A DNA stretch of 64,000 bases from an uncultured Eubacteriales bacterium (GTDB lineage Bacteria > Bacillota > Clostridia > Christensenellales > Aristaeellaceae), in NCBI GenBank assembly GCA_902767565.1, contig CACXHY010000001.1, positions 62,001-126,000 of the forward strand, written 5' to 3'. The notes beneath the pieces were generated by a model. The model saw nothing but the letters and a program-made list of their open reading frames with translations. It had not been told where the DNA came from and searched no databases. Positions 1 to 8,457 of the stretch are shown here, piece by piece. The position numbers and the translations under genes were made by a program. Numbering within the stretch: the first letter of the stretch is position 1; the number at the start of each line of letters is the position of its first letter.

Positions 1-1308
1 GGCGCCATCTGGTCGGACGGCATGCTGACGATCACAGGCGGCAGCATCGCAAACAACACGGCGCAGCAGAACGGCGGCGCAGTTTACATTGCCGGCAGCG
101 AGGGCACGGCCGCGATCTCCGGAGGCACGATCTCCGGCAACACCGCGATGCTGTCCGGCGGCGCAGTCTATATCAGCGGGGGTACGACCACGATCTCCGG
201 AGGCACGATCACCGGCAACAGCGCAAACGGAGGCCACGGCGGCGCGATCTATACAGCCGGGGACGCAACGGTCCTGAATCTGTTCGGCGGCACGATCTCC
301 GGCAACACCGCGACGGGTCAGGGCGGTGCGATCCTGAAATATCAGGACCGGAATACAATCAATATCCAGGGAAGCCCCGTGATCACGAACAATCAGGCTG
401 AGCTCGGTTCCAATATCTATATGCGAAACGGCACCGCTCTGCTGACCGTCACAGGCGCGCTGGGCGCGGACGCGCGGATCGGCGTGGCGCTCGCGGCGGG
501 TGAGGGACTCGTGACGAATTACTTCGGGATATACAACGGGCCGGATCGGGTGGCATGCTTTGTCCCGGACGCTCAGGATCACCTGGTCGGAGTCAGCAGC
601 GCCCAGGATGTCATTCTGGGCGAACCGGTCACCGTCTCATTTTCCGATGGCGGCGGGTCGGGAACGATGGACAGCGCAACGCTCGCGCGCGGCAGCATAT
701 ACACACTGCCGGAATGCGGCTTTACGCCTCCCGGGGGCGGCCAGTCGTTTATCCGCTGGAACGTGAACGGCAATGAACAGCAGCCCGGTGACAGGGTCCA
801 GATCGATGCGGACACGACAGTGATCGCGTTCTTCAATGCAGTCGTGTACTACATCGACAGGTCATGGGACGGTACGAAGATCGTTGAAACAACAAAGCCC
901 TGCACCGACTATGAGCTGCTGCACAGCAGCAATTCGAGCTGGTATACCATCGGTCAGTCGGGACAGACGACCTGGTATCTTGCGCAGGGCAATATCACGA
1001 TGAACGGTACGACGCTCACCGTCCGGGGCAACGTCAACATCATTCTCTGCGACGGCGCTGATGTCAAAATCAAGGACGGCATCGAAGTCAAGACCGGATA
1101 CTCCCTGACGATCTACTCTCAGTCCTATGGCGACAATATGGGCAGGCTCGATGCCAGAAATAACGACGGAGACGCGGGCATCGGCTGCGGGCCGAACAGC
1201 GGCGTGGGCAATATCACGATCCACGGCGGCTTCATCGAAGCCCACGGGGGAAGACACGCGGCAGGCATCGGCAGCGGCGAAGAGAGAGAGAGAGATGGGC
1301 AGCCATAG
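1..1308 (+). CDS. Beta-helix surface/adhesin-like protein, 5' partial, 3' end abnormal
   Basis: The frame is open from the window edge, so the N-terminus lies outside. The first ~110 residues are tandem short repeats of the type GGTISGNTA, the Gly/Asn/Thr-rich pattern of right-handed parallel beta-helix (pectate-lyase-like or polymorphic outer-membrane-type) surface proteins. A middle part (about residues 200-290) resembles bacterial surface repeat modules with a GWxxG-like strand pattern. The last part (about 340-420) resembles carbohydrate-binding beta-helix modules with GIGCG and GGFIEAHGG motifs. The frame then enters an AG dinucleotide run and ends in a non-family tail (EERERDGQP), so the natural C-terminus is missing. 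It is probably exported and cell-surface bound. Exact substrate or adhesion role is not visible. See the junction with the recombinase remnant. Confidence 0.7.
   Translation, partial: GAIWSDGMLTITGGSIANNTAQQNGGAVYIAGSEGTAAISGGTISGNTAMLSGGAVYISGGTTTISGGTITGNSANGGHGGAIYTAGDATVLNLFGGTISGNTATGQGGAILKYQDRNTINIQGSPVITNNQAELGSNIYMRNGTALLTVTGALGADARIGVALAAGEGLVTNYFGIYNGPDRVACFVPDAQDHLVGVSSAQDVILGEPVTVSFSDGGGSGTMDSATLARGSIYTLPECGFTPPGGGQSFIRWNVNGNEQQPGDRVQIDADTTVIAFFNAVVYYIDRSWDGTKIVETTKPCTDYELLHSSNSSWYTIGQSGQTTWYLAQGNITMNGTTLTVRGNVNIILCDGADVKIKDGIEVKTGYSLTIYSQSYGDNMGRLDARNNDGDAGIGCGPNSGVGNITIHGGFIEAHGGRHAAGIGSGEERERDGQP
25..320 (+). repeat. Tandem coding repeats of the beta-helix (GGTISGNTA type)
   Basis: Near-identical coding units containing ggcacgatctccggcaacac recur around 120-145, 200-225 and 290-310, with diverged copies between. 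They encode successive coils of the beta-helix. They are in-frame protein repeats, not a CRISPR array: there are no spacers of constant length. Confidence 0.7.
1281..1295 (+). repeat. AG dinucleotide microsatellite at gene junction
   Basis: About seven and a half uninterrupted AG units. On the left the sequence is GC-rich beta-helix coding DNA; on the right it is recombinase coding DNA with lower GC. The repeat sits exactly where the two unrelated reading frames meet. Confidence 0.8.
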
Positions 1309-2148
1309 GTGAGATGACTGTAGCGCAAGTAAATGCGGACATCGTGCAGACAATCATCAATACGAAGAGCAAGTCGCTTTGCAAAAAAACGATCACCAAG
1401 ATCATTGAGCTGATGCGGCAAATCTTCGATGCGGCACTGGAGGATGAAATCATAAAAAAATCCTTTCAGGAGCCGGAAGCTGAATGTACATGGGCTTCCT
1501 AGTATGCCCGTGATAGCATACACGGAAGAAGAGTACGCCAAAATCCAGAAGCTTATTGAAGCTCTTGCTCCTATAGACAGACTTTATGTGGGTCTTTGCG
1601 CGTATACTGGCATGCGTGATGGAGAAATCGCAGCGCTTAAGACAACAGACGTAGATCTCGATGATTTAGTCATTCCTGTAACCAGCTCTGTAAGCTGGAA
1701 AAGCGAGGAAGGCGGTGAGTTTCACTATAACCAGGGCATTTTGAAAGAAACAAAAAGCGTCAACGGGGTACGCGATGTCATTATTATGCCGAGACTGGAG
1801 AAGATCCTCAAAGAAAACATGCCTGCCTGTCGCGGTCCATATCTCATTAGTGGTGTTCGTGCCGACCCGACCAAGCCCGCATCTCATGAAGTATTCACCA
1901 GAATGCAGCAGCGAATCAATCGAACGTCAGAACATCTAGGACTCGGCATTCGCTTTAGCAACCGGCGGGAGCGCCATACAATGGCGACTTTCATGAACAA
2001 CGCGTGCTTGGACGACAAGACAATCGAAGGGCAAATTGGGCATTATGCTGCAAGCTTCACACGGCGACGCTACATGAACCCGCAAATGAAACAGATGCGT
2101 GTTGGAATGGCGAAGCTGTCCGACTACATGGAGGCAATTGACAACTAA
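1296..2148 (+). pseudogene. Tyrosine recombinase/integrase, 5'-truncated and frameshifted
   Basis: Two adjacent frames together give a phage-type integrase. The first (readable from about 1296; first ATG 1314, stop 1500-1502) encodes a core-binding SAM-like domain beginning WAAIGEMTVAQV. The second (1504-2148, 214 aa) encodes the catalytic domain: Arg38 in TGMRDGE, a beta-hairpin KETKS segment, Arg157-His158, His180 in IGHY and the nucleophile Tyr190 in TRRRYMN. The residue normally His in HxxR is Arg154. Reading back from the second ORF gives KNPFRSRKLNVHGLPS, the usual linker, so the break is an indel in the A7 run at 1454-1460. The arm-binding N-terminus is absent. GC is clearly below the neighbours, suggesting transfer. 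It is probably inactive unless the shift is a sequencing error. Confidence 0.75.
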
Positions 2149-2194
2149 AGTGTCGTTTGTCAATGACCTTTGGAATTCATCTGGAATGAAATAC

Positions 2195-2231
2195 CCCCCA
2201 CGAAGCCTTATAAAGCAAGGTTTCGTGGGGG
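2195..2231. terminator. Strong hairpin after recombinase, possible terminator
   Basis: A CCCCCACGAAGCCTT arm pairs with AAGGTTTCGTGGGGG across a short A/T-rich loop. It follows the recombinase by about 45 bases. No clear U-tract follows on the plus strand; on the minus strand it is followed by gtatttcatt. A terminator or element-borne hairpin is plausible. Confidence 0.45.
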
Positions 2232-2309
2232 TGCTTCAGAACCGGGTTGGAATATTTCCGCGAAAAAGATGACACTAAAACGCAGAGTGCAATCAAAAAT
2301 GGTTATGAA

Positions 2310-2354
2310 AAAGTGAGCATCTGCAGCCCGTCAAACCTTGCAAATGCTCACTTT
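2310..2354 (-). terminator. Terminator of the tRNA pair
   Basis: Inverted repeat AAAGTGAGCAT / ATGCTCACTTT with a 23-base loop. Read on the minus strand it ends in a short U-rich run and lies just downstream of the tRNA-Met gene. Confidence 0.55.
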
Positions 2355-2361
2355 CTTCAAT

Positions 2362-2438
2362 TGGTGGCTCCGATTGGACTCGAACCAATGACACTCCGGG
2401 TATGAACCGAATGCTCTAGCCAGCTGAGCTACGGAGCC
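2362..2438 (-). tRNA. tRNA with CAU anticodon (elongator Met most likely)
   Basis: A full cloverleaf can be folded on the minus strand: acceptor GGCTCCG/CGGAGCC, D arm GCTC/GAGC, anticodon stem TTCGG/CCGGA around TTCATAC (anticodon CAT), T arm ATTGG-TTCGAGT-CCAAT, discriminator A, and an encoded CCA (2362-2364). It lacks the GGG/CCC anticodon-stem signature of an initiator. A CAU isoleucine tRNA (lysidine-modified) cannot be excluded by eye. Confidence 0.93.
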
Positions 2439-2441
2439 AGG

Positions 2442-2518
2442 TGGTTGCGGGGGTAGGACTCGAACCTACGACCTCCGGGTTATGAGCCCGACGAGCTGCC
2501 AAACTGCTCCACCCCGCG
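2442..2518 (-). tRNA. Initiator tRNA-fMet (CAU)
   Basis: The 77-nt cloverleaf has an encoded CCA. Diagnostic initiator features are present: an unpaired C1-A72, and the three G-C pairs in the anticodon stem flanking CTCATAA. It is upstream of the other CAU tRNA by three bases, so the two form one transcript. Confidence 0.95.
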
Positions 2519-2634
2519 TCAACGCCGTTTCACAAGCGGCAAGGCGTATTATACCGGATGCCCTGACTTTTGTCAACCCCTTTTTTCGCGCCGCCCGAAG
2601 AGCCCCGGAGTCGCCCGGCAGCCCGGCCGCACGC

Positions 2635-3078
2635 TCAGATGCCGCCGGGCCGGTGTTCCTCCATCCATGCGTCCACCTGCTGGATAAAGGCCAGGGTGGA
2701 GGGGTGATTGAGGCGGAGGCCCGTGATCTGGCGGAGGGTGTAGATGCGCACACCTCCGGCCTCGGTGGGATGGGGGTGCGGCACCTGGCCGGCAAAAACG
2801 GCGGTGAAGTAGGTGACATGCTTGCGGGTGCCGCCCGATAGGGTGTACTCGGTCTCCTGCACGGGTGCGCCTTTGACAAGGTTCGCCTTCACGCCGGCTT
2901 CTTCCCAGATCTCCCGCAGAGCCGTTTCCCGGAGGGTCTCCCCCGTCTCCTGATGACCCTTGGGCAGGCCGAGAGAGCCGGTGGCGCATTCCTCCACCAG
3001 CACATAATAGCGCGTGCCTTCCAGCACCGTCAGCAGCACCGCGCCGGCCGAGCGCTCAAAGCGCTGAATGCCCGTCAT
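2635..3078 (-). CDS. NUDIX hydrolase (Ap4A/NTP pyrophosphohydrolase type)
   Basis: The protein has 147 aa. The complete NUDIX box runs from Gly40 in GHQETGE through REIWEEAGV, matching Gx5Ex7REUXEExGU, so the Mg-binding glutamates are intact. The fold start (SAGAVLL) and length fit small bis(5'-nucleosyl)-tetraphosphatase or nucleotide-sanitising NUDIX proteins; the substrate cannot be read from sequence. AGAGGTGA precedes the ATG. It starts 6 bases after the esterase stop and is the last protein gene of the minus-strand block before the tRNAs. Confidence 0.85.
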   Translation of the reverse strand: MTGIQRFERSAGAVLLTVLEGTRYYVLVEECATGSLGLPKGHQETGETLRETALREIWEEAGVKANLVKGAPVQETEYTLSGGTRKHVTYFTAVFAGQVPHPHPTEAGGVRIYTLRQITGLRLNHPSTLAFIQQVDAWMEEHRPGGI

Positions 3079-3084
3079 GTCGTT

Positions 3085-3876
3085 TCACCTCTTTTGCGTC
3101 CCGGATGATTCGCCCGATCCATAGGCCCAGTCGATGAAGGCCGCGATCTCCCGGTCCCACAGGGCCCACTCGTGGCCGAAGCCGGGGATCTCGCTGTGCG
3201 TCACATCCCATCCCGCCTTTTCCGCCGCCGGCCAGAAGGCCAGGTGGTCCTCCCAGAGGAAATCCTTCGTACCGCAGGAGATATACAGCCGCGGCTTTTT
3301 CGCCGCGCCGCCGTTCTTCTCGAGAAGGTGGAAGAGGTCGTGCTCGGTGCCCTGCGCGTCCTTCACCCCGAACACGCGGTCCAGGATGACCGGGCGCCGC
3401 TTTGTCAGGCCGACCGCATCGATCCCGCCGGAGAAGCTGCCGGCGCAGCGGAAGCGCTCCGGGTATGTCAGCGCCAGCTTCATGGCGCCGTATCCGCCCA
3501 TGGACAGCCCGGCCACGCAGGTGTCCTCCGGCCTGTCGGAGATATTCAGGAAGCTGTGCATGGCGGCGGGTAGCTCCTCGCTGACATAGTCCCAGTACCG
3601 CTCGCCCTGCGCCTCGTTCGTATAGAACGAATGGTTCACCGCCGGCATGATGACGCACAGGTCGTGCGCGGCGGCATAGCGCTCCACGGAGGTGCGGCGC
3701 ATCCAGATCGTGTGATCGTCGGAATAGCCGTGCAGAAGGTAGAGCACCTGAGGCGGCGTTTCGCGCGCGCCGGACGCGTTCACGCCGATGCCCATATCCG
3801 CCTCCGGCATGATGACCCACGCCGTGGACGCCACCTGCAGGGCTTTGGAGAAGAACTGGATCTGCAGAAATGCCAT
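3085..3876 (-). CDS. Alpha/beta-hydrolase esterase (esterase D / tributyrin esterase family)
   Basis: The protein has 263 aa. The nucleophile elbow GLSMGGYG and the late catalytic His in GFGHEW identify a PF00756-type serine esterase, the family of S-formylglutathione hydrolases, EstA and feruloyl esterases. The motif LLHGYSDDHTIW forms the oxyanion-hole region. No signal peptide is seen, so it is cytoplasmic. An ATG at 3876 is chosen because GAGGAGG lies nine bases upstream; the open frame extends to 3900 but would start inside the intergenic region. It lies between nadR (28 bases upstream) and the NUDIX gene (6 bases downstream), probably one transcript. Confidence 0.85.
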   Translation of the reverse strand: MAFLQIQFFSKALQVASTAWVIMPEADMGIGVNASGARETPPQVLYLLHGYSDDHTIWMRRTSVERYAAAHDLCVIMPAVNHSFYTNEAQGERYWDYVSEELPAAMHSFLNISDRPEDTCVAGLSMGGYGAMKLALTYPERFRCAGSFSGGIDAVGLTKRRPVILDRVFGVKDAQGTEHDLFHLLEKNGGAAKKPRLYISCGTKDFLWEDHLAFWPAAEKAGWDVTHSEIPGFGHEWALWDREIAAFIDWAYGSGESSGTQKR

Positions 3877-3904
3877 CGAACGCGCCTCCTCTGTGATCAC
3901 ACGA

Positions 3905-4948
3905 TTACTTTTGTTTCAGGCCGAGCAGATCGTCCACGATCCGGATCGCCCTGTTCAGGCGTTCGGTGTAATCTCCGCTGACGATGATGATCTTGTCCGA
4001 AAAGCCGTATTCCGCGTAGAGGTCCAGCAGGCGGCTGTTGAGCTTCTCGCGGCGGGTCTGGTCCCCGTTGAGCCGCTGGCCGTCCGCCACCCACTTCACA
4101 TCCGGCGCGAGATACAGCAGGACGTCATACTTGCCGGGATCGATGAAGGCCTCCACCAGGTGGTTGCGGTGGCCCATGTAGAGCTCGGAATAATAGTCCG
4201 TCACCACGGCGTCGGTGTCGAAGAAGCAGACCTTGTTGGCGTTGCGCATGGCCTGATAGTCCTGCTCCGCCTGCAGATAGGCCATGCGGGCGAAGTCCTG
4301 GTCGGTATAGATGGTCTCGTCCCCGCCCAGGAAGTGCTCGGCGTAGTAGCGGCCCACCTCCTCGGACCAGGAGGTGTTGAACAGCTTGGCCAGGCACTTG
4401 GTCAGGGTCGTCTTGCCGCAGGACTCGGTGCCCGCGATCAGCACCTTCTTGGCGAAGAAGGGACGCGCCGGGCCGAGGATATAGTGCCAGTTGTTCAGGA
4501 TATCCCGGCGGATCTCCGTGGCGGAGATGGGGTACCGGGTGCGGGTCGGATCGAACATCTCGATGGCGCTCTCCGGAAAGTAGGAGCGCAGGGTCTCATC
4601 GTAATCCCGGTCCCCCACAAAGAAGGCGCTGATGGATTCCGGCACCACCTCGCGCATCCGCGCGGCCCACTGGGGCCAGCCGTCGGGATACGCCGGGATG
4701 TCGGTCTCGTCCAGGACCCGGACCTCGATGTGCGCCATGTCCTGCACCTGCTGGGCCAGCCACTGCTTGCGCAACTGGTAGGTGATGACAGGCAGGCCGG
4801 CCTCGCGGCAGAGCGCCCCGGTCTCCGTGCGGTTGTCGGAGATCACCACGATCAGCTTTTCGCAGCGTGTGGAAGCCTGGATGATCTGGTACAGATGGCC
4901 GCGGTGCGGCGGCAGAAAGCGGCCGAAGTATACGCCGGTGGTGTACAT
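3905..4948 (-). CDS. nadR: NadR-type NMN adenylyltransferase / ribosylnicotinamide kinase
   Basis: The protein has 347 aa. The N-terminal nucleotidyltransferase domain carries GRFLPPHRGH (HxGH-type ATP site) and ISATEIR near residue 145. The C-terminal kinase domain begins with a P-loop GTESCGKTTL at about 170. It should make NAD from NMN and phosphorylate nicotinamide riboside, salvaging NAD in the cytoplasm. The helix-turn-helix repressor domain of enterobacterial NadR is absent, so regulation of transcription is not expected. The ATG at 4948 follows AGGAAAGG. A longer open frame runs on to 5560 but overlaps the aldo/keto reductase in another frame and is rejected. Confidence 0.9.
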   Translation of the reverse strand: MYTTGVYFGRFLPPHRGHLYQIIQASTRCEKLIVVISDNRTETGALCREAGLPVITYQLRKQWLAQQVQDMAHIEVRVLDETDIPAYPDGWPQWAARMREVVPESISAFFVGDRDYDETLRSYFPESAIEMFDPTRTRYPISATEIRRDILNNWHYILGPARPFFAKKVLIAGTESCGKTTLTKCLAKLFNTSWSEEVGRYYAEHFLGGDETIYTDQDFARMAYLQAEQDYQAMRNANKVCFFDTDAVVTDYYSELYMGHRNHLVEAFIDPGKYDVLLYLAPDVKWVADGQRLNGDQTRREKLNSRLLDLYAEYGFSDKIIIVSGDYTERLNRAIRIVDDLLGLKQK

Positions 4949-4992
4949 GGTGAGATCCGCCTTTCCTGTGTGATCGGGAACGCTTTTCGCCG

Positions 4993-5913
4993 TCAGCGGT
5001 CGTACTCCGGCATGAACAGGGCATCCTCCACGGAGGGCAGGTGCGCCCTGAGCAGAGCCATATCTGCCTCGGACAGCGGGGTCGCCCAGATCTCGTCCGC
5101 ATGCTCCACGGCAAAGCGGAAGTGTTCGACATCGCCGGCGGGGACCAGGGTATCGATGCCCTGGGCGACCGCGAAGCGCAGGGCAGCCAGCAGGAGGTCC
5201 GCCTGAGTCTCCTCGTCGAAGAGCTTGCACCAGCACTTGGGCCACTTCCGGCGGAACACGTCGTCCTCCGGGCCCGGGCGGAAGCCGCGCTCCACCATGG
5301 ACTTCATGCCGATGACGGCCATGCCCTTTTCTTTGGCCTTCTTCAGCATCCGGTCGCCGTAGCCGATGGCCATGTTCATGTGCCAGTTGGCGGGGAGCAT
5401 CACGCTCTCGAAGTCGTAGAGATCCATGGCCGTCAGCGCCGCGCCTTCGCTGTGGGTGGTGAAGCCCACATGGCGGGCGGTGCCGCTCCTGCGCAGTTCC
5501 TCCACCAGCTTCATGGCGCCGTCGGACTCGAAGATCCGGCGGACGTCGCCCTCGTTGCACAGGGCGTGGATCTGGTAGATGTCGAAATGGTCGGTGTGCA
5601 GGAGCTTCAGCGAGCGCTCCGCCGCCCGGGCCGCGCTGTCATAGTCCCGCATCTCCGTCTTGCAGGCCAGGATGATGCGTTCCCGGACGCCGCGCAGGGA
5701 GTTGCCGAGCATCTCCTGGGCGTTGCCGTATTTGGGGGCGACGTCGAAGTAGTTGATGCCCGCGTCCAGGGCATAGGCCACGTCCCGGTCGGAGGCGGCC
5801 TGCCCGTCATCCTGATAGGTGTAGCCGTTGTACCGGTCCATGGTGGCGACGATGCCTCCGTAGATGATCTCGGAGACCTTCAGCCCCGTGCTGCCGAAAT
5901 CGCGCATTCTCAT
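4993..5913 (-). CDS. Aldo/keto reductase
   Basis: The protein has 306 aa and is a TIM-barrel NAD(P)H-dependent oxidoreductase. The catalytic tetrad is visible: Asp and Tyr in YFDVAPKYG, Lys in LACKTE, and His in YQIHAL. The N-terminus MRMRDFGSTGLKVSE is typical of the Tas/YajO-like branch. There is no ferredoxin tail, unlike the paralogue at 44077-45294. GGAGG lies eight bases before the ATG. It sits between radA (31 bases) and nadR (44 bases). The substrate is unknown. Confidence 0.87.
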   Translation of the reverse strand: MRMRDFGSTGLKVSEIIYGGIVATMDRYNGYTYQDDGQAASDRDVAYALDAGINYFDVAPKYGNAQEMLGNSLRGVRERIILACKTEMRDYDSAARAAERSLKLLHTDHFDIYQIHALCNEGDVRRIFESDGAMKLVEELRRSGTARHVGFTTHSEGAALTAMDLYDFESVMLPANWHMNMAIGYGDRMLKKAKEKGMAVIGMKSMVERGFRPGPEDDVFRRKWPKCWCKLFDEETQADLLLAALRFAVAQGIDTLVPAGDVEHFRFAVEHADEIWATPLSEADMALLRAHLPSVEDALFMPEYDR

Positions 5914-5944
5914 GATGCGTTCCTCCCTTCGTGATCGTCTGCGT

Positions 5945-7321
5945 TTATCCGAACACCACAGCCACCGCCTGCATGACGGTATCCACCCCGATGAGTTTTA
6001 CGCCCTCGGGGGCTTTGAGGCGGCGGGCGTTTTCCTTCGGCAGGATCACCGTGGTAAAGCCCAGGCGGGCACACTCGGCGATCCTGCGATCGCACTGGGG
6101 GATGGCGCGCACCTCGCCCGCCAGGCCCACTTCGCCCATGATGGCGGTCTCCGCGCCGACCACGGCGTCCCGGAGGGCGGAGGCCACTGCCATGCACAGG
6201 GCCAGGTCCGCCGCGGGCTCGGACAGTTCCAGGCCGCCCGCGACATTGATGTACACGTCCTGATCGTACGTCCTCAGGTTCGCCCGCTTTTCCAGCACCG
6301 CCAGCAGCAGGGACATGCGGCCCGCGTCCGCGCCCTCCACCGTGCGGCGGGGCGTGCCGAACCAGCTCTTGCTGCACAGGGCCTGCACATCGCACAGCAG
6401 CGGACGGCTGCCCTCGATCCCGCAGAAGACCACCGACCCGCTGGCGCCTTTGGCCCGGTGGCTCAGCAGCTGCTCGGACGGGTTCTCCACCGGCAGCATG
6501 CCCGCATGGGTCATCTGGAACACGCCCAGCTCGTTCACGGAGCCGAAGCGGTTCTTCACAGCCCGGAGGAGACGGTACTCCTGCCGGCGGTCGCCCTCAA
6601 AGTACAGCACCACATCCACCATGTGTTCCAGCATCCGGGGACCGGCGATGGCACCCTCCTTGGTGACATGGCCCACCAGGAAGACCGCCGTGCCGCTCTC
6701 CTTGGCCAGGCGCATGAGGAGGCTCGTGCACTCGCGGATCTGGCTGACGGAGCCCGGGGCGCTGGCCAGCTCAGGCCGGTACATGGTCTGGATGGAGTCG
6801 ATGACCATCACGTCCGGCGAGAGCTCCCGCATGCGGGTCTCCGTGTTGTCCATGGCGTTTTCCGCCAGGACGAAGAGGCTCTGCTCCCGGATGCCCAGGC
6901 GTGCCGCCCGCAGCTTGATCTGCCGGGCGCTCTCCTCGCCGGAGACATACAGCACCCGCTTCCCGGCGCGGCAGAGATGGGCGCAGACCTGGATGAGCAG
7001 CGTGGACTTTCCGATGCCGGGATCGCCGCCGAGCAGCATCAGGCCGCCCTCCACGATGCCGCCGCCCAGCACCCGGTCCAGCTCGTCGATGCCGGTGGAC
7101 AGGCGGATGGTGTCGTCCTCCGGGATCTCGGTGATGGAGACAGGCACCGCGCCGGTGCCGGGGCGCTGCTTTGCCGGTTTGGCCGCCGCGGACTTCGGGG
7201 CTTCGGATGCGAGGGACTCCTCCAGGGTGTTCCACGAGCCGCAGCCGGGGCACTGCCCCAGCCAGCGGGAGGTCTCATACCCGCAGGCGGTGCAGGCGTA
7301 GACGGATTTGAGTTTGGGCAT
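5945..7321 (-). CDS. radA: DNA repair ATPase RadA (Sms)
   Basis: The protein has 458 aa. The C4 zinc finger is at 10-27 (CTACGY...CPGC), RecA-like Walker A GGDPGIGKST at about 98-107, the RadA signature KNRFG near 255, and a C-terminal Lon-protease-like domain (VAGGLELSEPAADLAL). It is a branch-migration helicase-like ATPase acting with RecA on recombination intermediates. The ATG at 7321 is preferred because AGGAG is six bases upstream and homologues begin with this M-P-K; the frame extends eight codons further to 7345. Confidence 0.96.
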   Translation of the reverse strand: MPKLKSVYACTACGYETSRWLGQCPGCGSWNTLEESLASEAPKSAAAKPAKQRPGTGAVPVSITEIPEDDTIRLSTGIDELDRVLGGGIVEGGLMLLGGDPGIGKSTLLIQVCAHLCRAGKRVLYVSGEESARQIKLRAARLGIREQSLFVLAENAMDNTETRMRELSPDVMVIDSIQTMYRPELASAPGSVSQIRECTSLLMRLAKESGTAVFLVGHVTKEGAIAGPRMLEHMVDVVLYFEGDRRQEYRLLRAVKNRFGSVNELGVFQMTHAGMLPVENPSEQLLSHRAKGASGSVVFCGIEGSRPLLCDVQALCSKSWFGTPRRTVEGADAGRMSLLLAVLEKRANLRTYDQDVYINVAGGLELSEPAADLALCMAVASALRDAVVGAETAIMGEVGLAGEVRAIPQCDRRIAECARLGFTTVILPKENARRLKAPEGVKLIGVDTVMQAVAVVFG

Positions 7322-7360
7322 TTCTGACTCCTGTGATGCGATCATGTGTGAACGGGGAAA

Positions 7361-8419
7361 TCAGGGATCGGAAGGCGCACTGCCACCGGGCATCGAATCC
7401 AGACCGACCCAGAGCGCGGGGCGCACCAGCGCGTCTGCAAAGCCTGCACTGTCGCTGCTGAATGTGCCGTCGGGATACACGCTCGCGGCGCTGCTCTGAT
7501 AGTACCCGGGCGAACGCAGCCACCACCACCCGGCTGCGCGGCCGTCAGACGCCGTATAGTATCCGTTTGAACACGCGCCGTGCGCGACCGCATATTCCGT
7601 CGGGGCACACACCCGCAGCCGGAAGCTGTCCAGATACAGGTTCACCTCGTCATAGCTCAGGAGGAAGACCCGGTCCGTCGTATCGTCTCCGCCTGCGGTC
7701 CCGGTCCCCGGCCATCCCTGCGTTCTGCCGTTATCCACCGCCGTCGGAACGATCGCATTCCGTTCTTCCTCCGTAAAGGCCGTGCTCAGGAAGTCGTCAT
7801 TCAGCCACGCCCGCATGGTGCATGTCTCCCAGGTCACATCCGTGAACTCCGTGTTGTAGGGTCTGGCATCGAGGCCGAACCGGCTGATGATCAGCGCTTT
7901 GCCTTCGGTCTCATCCACCGCCAGAACGATCCACTCGATCGGTTCCCTGCCGTTGTGCCGGTCGTTGTCCTGCTCATAGTGCCCGAAACTCACGATGACG
8001 CCCACCGCTACGGAGCACGGGAGATGCGCGGCTGACGCGCTTTCGGGGAAGGTGCCGCCGGGATAAACAAGTTCCGCCGTGCCTGCTGCCCGGTCATAGC
8101 GGAAGGTGAAAGATCTTCCGTCCTTGCTGAGAACGGCGAAGAAGCCGTTCCCTTCGATGGTATAGCTTTCAGCGACGCAGCCCTTTCCGGCGAGATACAC
8201 GCTGAAGGCATCGAAATGCTCGGCGCTCACGCCCCGCCAGGTCTGTTTCAGGCTTCCGTCGGCGAGCGTTTCCTCCTCATCGGCAGCCCGGCCCGTCACA
8301 GCCATCAGCGAAGGCATCGGCGAAAACACCTCGTCAAAAGCCGGGAACACACCCTCCCCGCCGGCTGTTGCCAGCATCAGGATCAGCAGCAGGGCAATCG
8401 ACCGTCTGATGGTTTTCAT
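7361..8419 (-). CDS. Secreted protein with DUF6273-like domain
   Basis: The protein has 352 aa. Residues 1-22 are an export signal (charged start, then IALLLILMLATAG). Residues ~145-345 match the DUF6273-type pattern common in Clostridia surface proteins: IVSFGHYEQD, EPIEWIVLAV, TFTEEERNAI-type middle, FLLSYDEVNLYL, WWLRSPG and VRPALWV near the end. No enzymatic residues are recognised; the fold is related to formylglycine/sulfatase-modifying-like or C-type-lectin-like domains only by general resemblance. It sits 39 bases upstream of radA. AAGGAG precedes the ATG. Confidence 0.65.
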   Translation of the reverse strand: MKTIRRSIALLLILMLATAGGEGVFPAFDEVFSPMPSLMAVTGRAADEEETLADGSLKQTWRGVSAEHFDAFSVYLAGKGCVAESYTIEGNGFFAVLSKDGRSFTFRYDRAAGTAELVYPGGTFPESASAAHLPCSVAVGVIVSFGHYEQDNDRHNGREPIEWIVLAVDETEGKALIISRFGLDARPYNTEFTDVTWETCTMRAWLNDDFLSTAFTEEERNAIVPTAVDNGRTQGWPGTGTAGGDDTTDRVFLLSYDEVNLYLDSFRLRVCAPTEYAVAHGACSNGYYTASDGRAAGWWWLRSPGYYQSSAASVYPDGTFSSDSAGFADALVRPALWVGLDSMPGGSAPSDP

Positions 8420-8457
8420 TCTGTTTCTCCTTGCCGTGATGCTTTTCGTAAGCGCCT

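Noticed and set aside
25..320. CRISPR-like repeats
   Set aside because: The repeats are contiguous, in frame and encode a beta-helix; there are no unique spacers.
2362..2520. tRNA 3' ends as a proven att site for the recombinase
   Set aside because: No direct copy of the tRNA 3' ends could be found near 1280-2360, so integration here cannot be shown.
3788..5206. Long plus-strand open frame opposite nadR/aldo-keto reductase
   Set aside because: Its composition mirrors the GC-rich third positions of the minus-strand genes; no family motifs and no ribosome site. Similar antisense frames at 5864-7327, 9897-11735, 12329-14161, 26585-28564 and 45726-48824 are rejected for the same reason.
4949..5560. 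N-terminal extension of NadR suggesting a fusion protein
   Set aside because: The extension is the aldo/keto reductase gene read in another frame; ATG 4948 with a ribosome site starts the true NadR.
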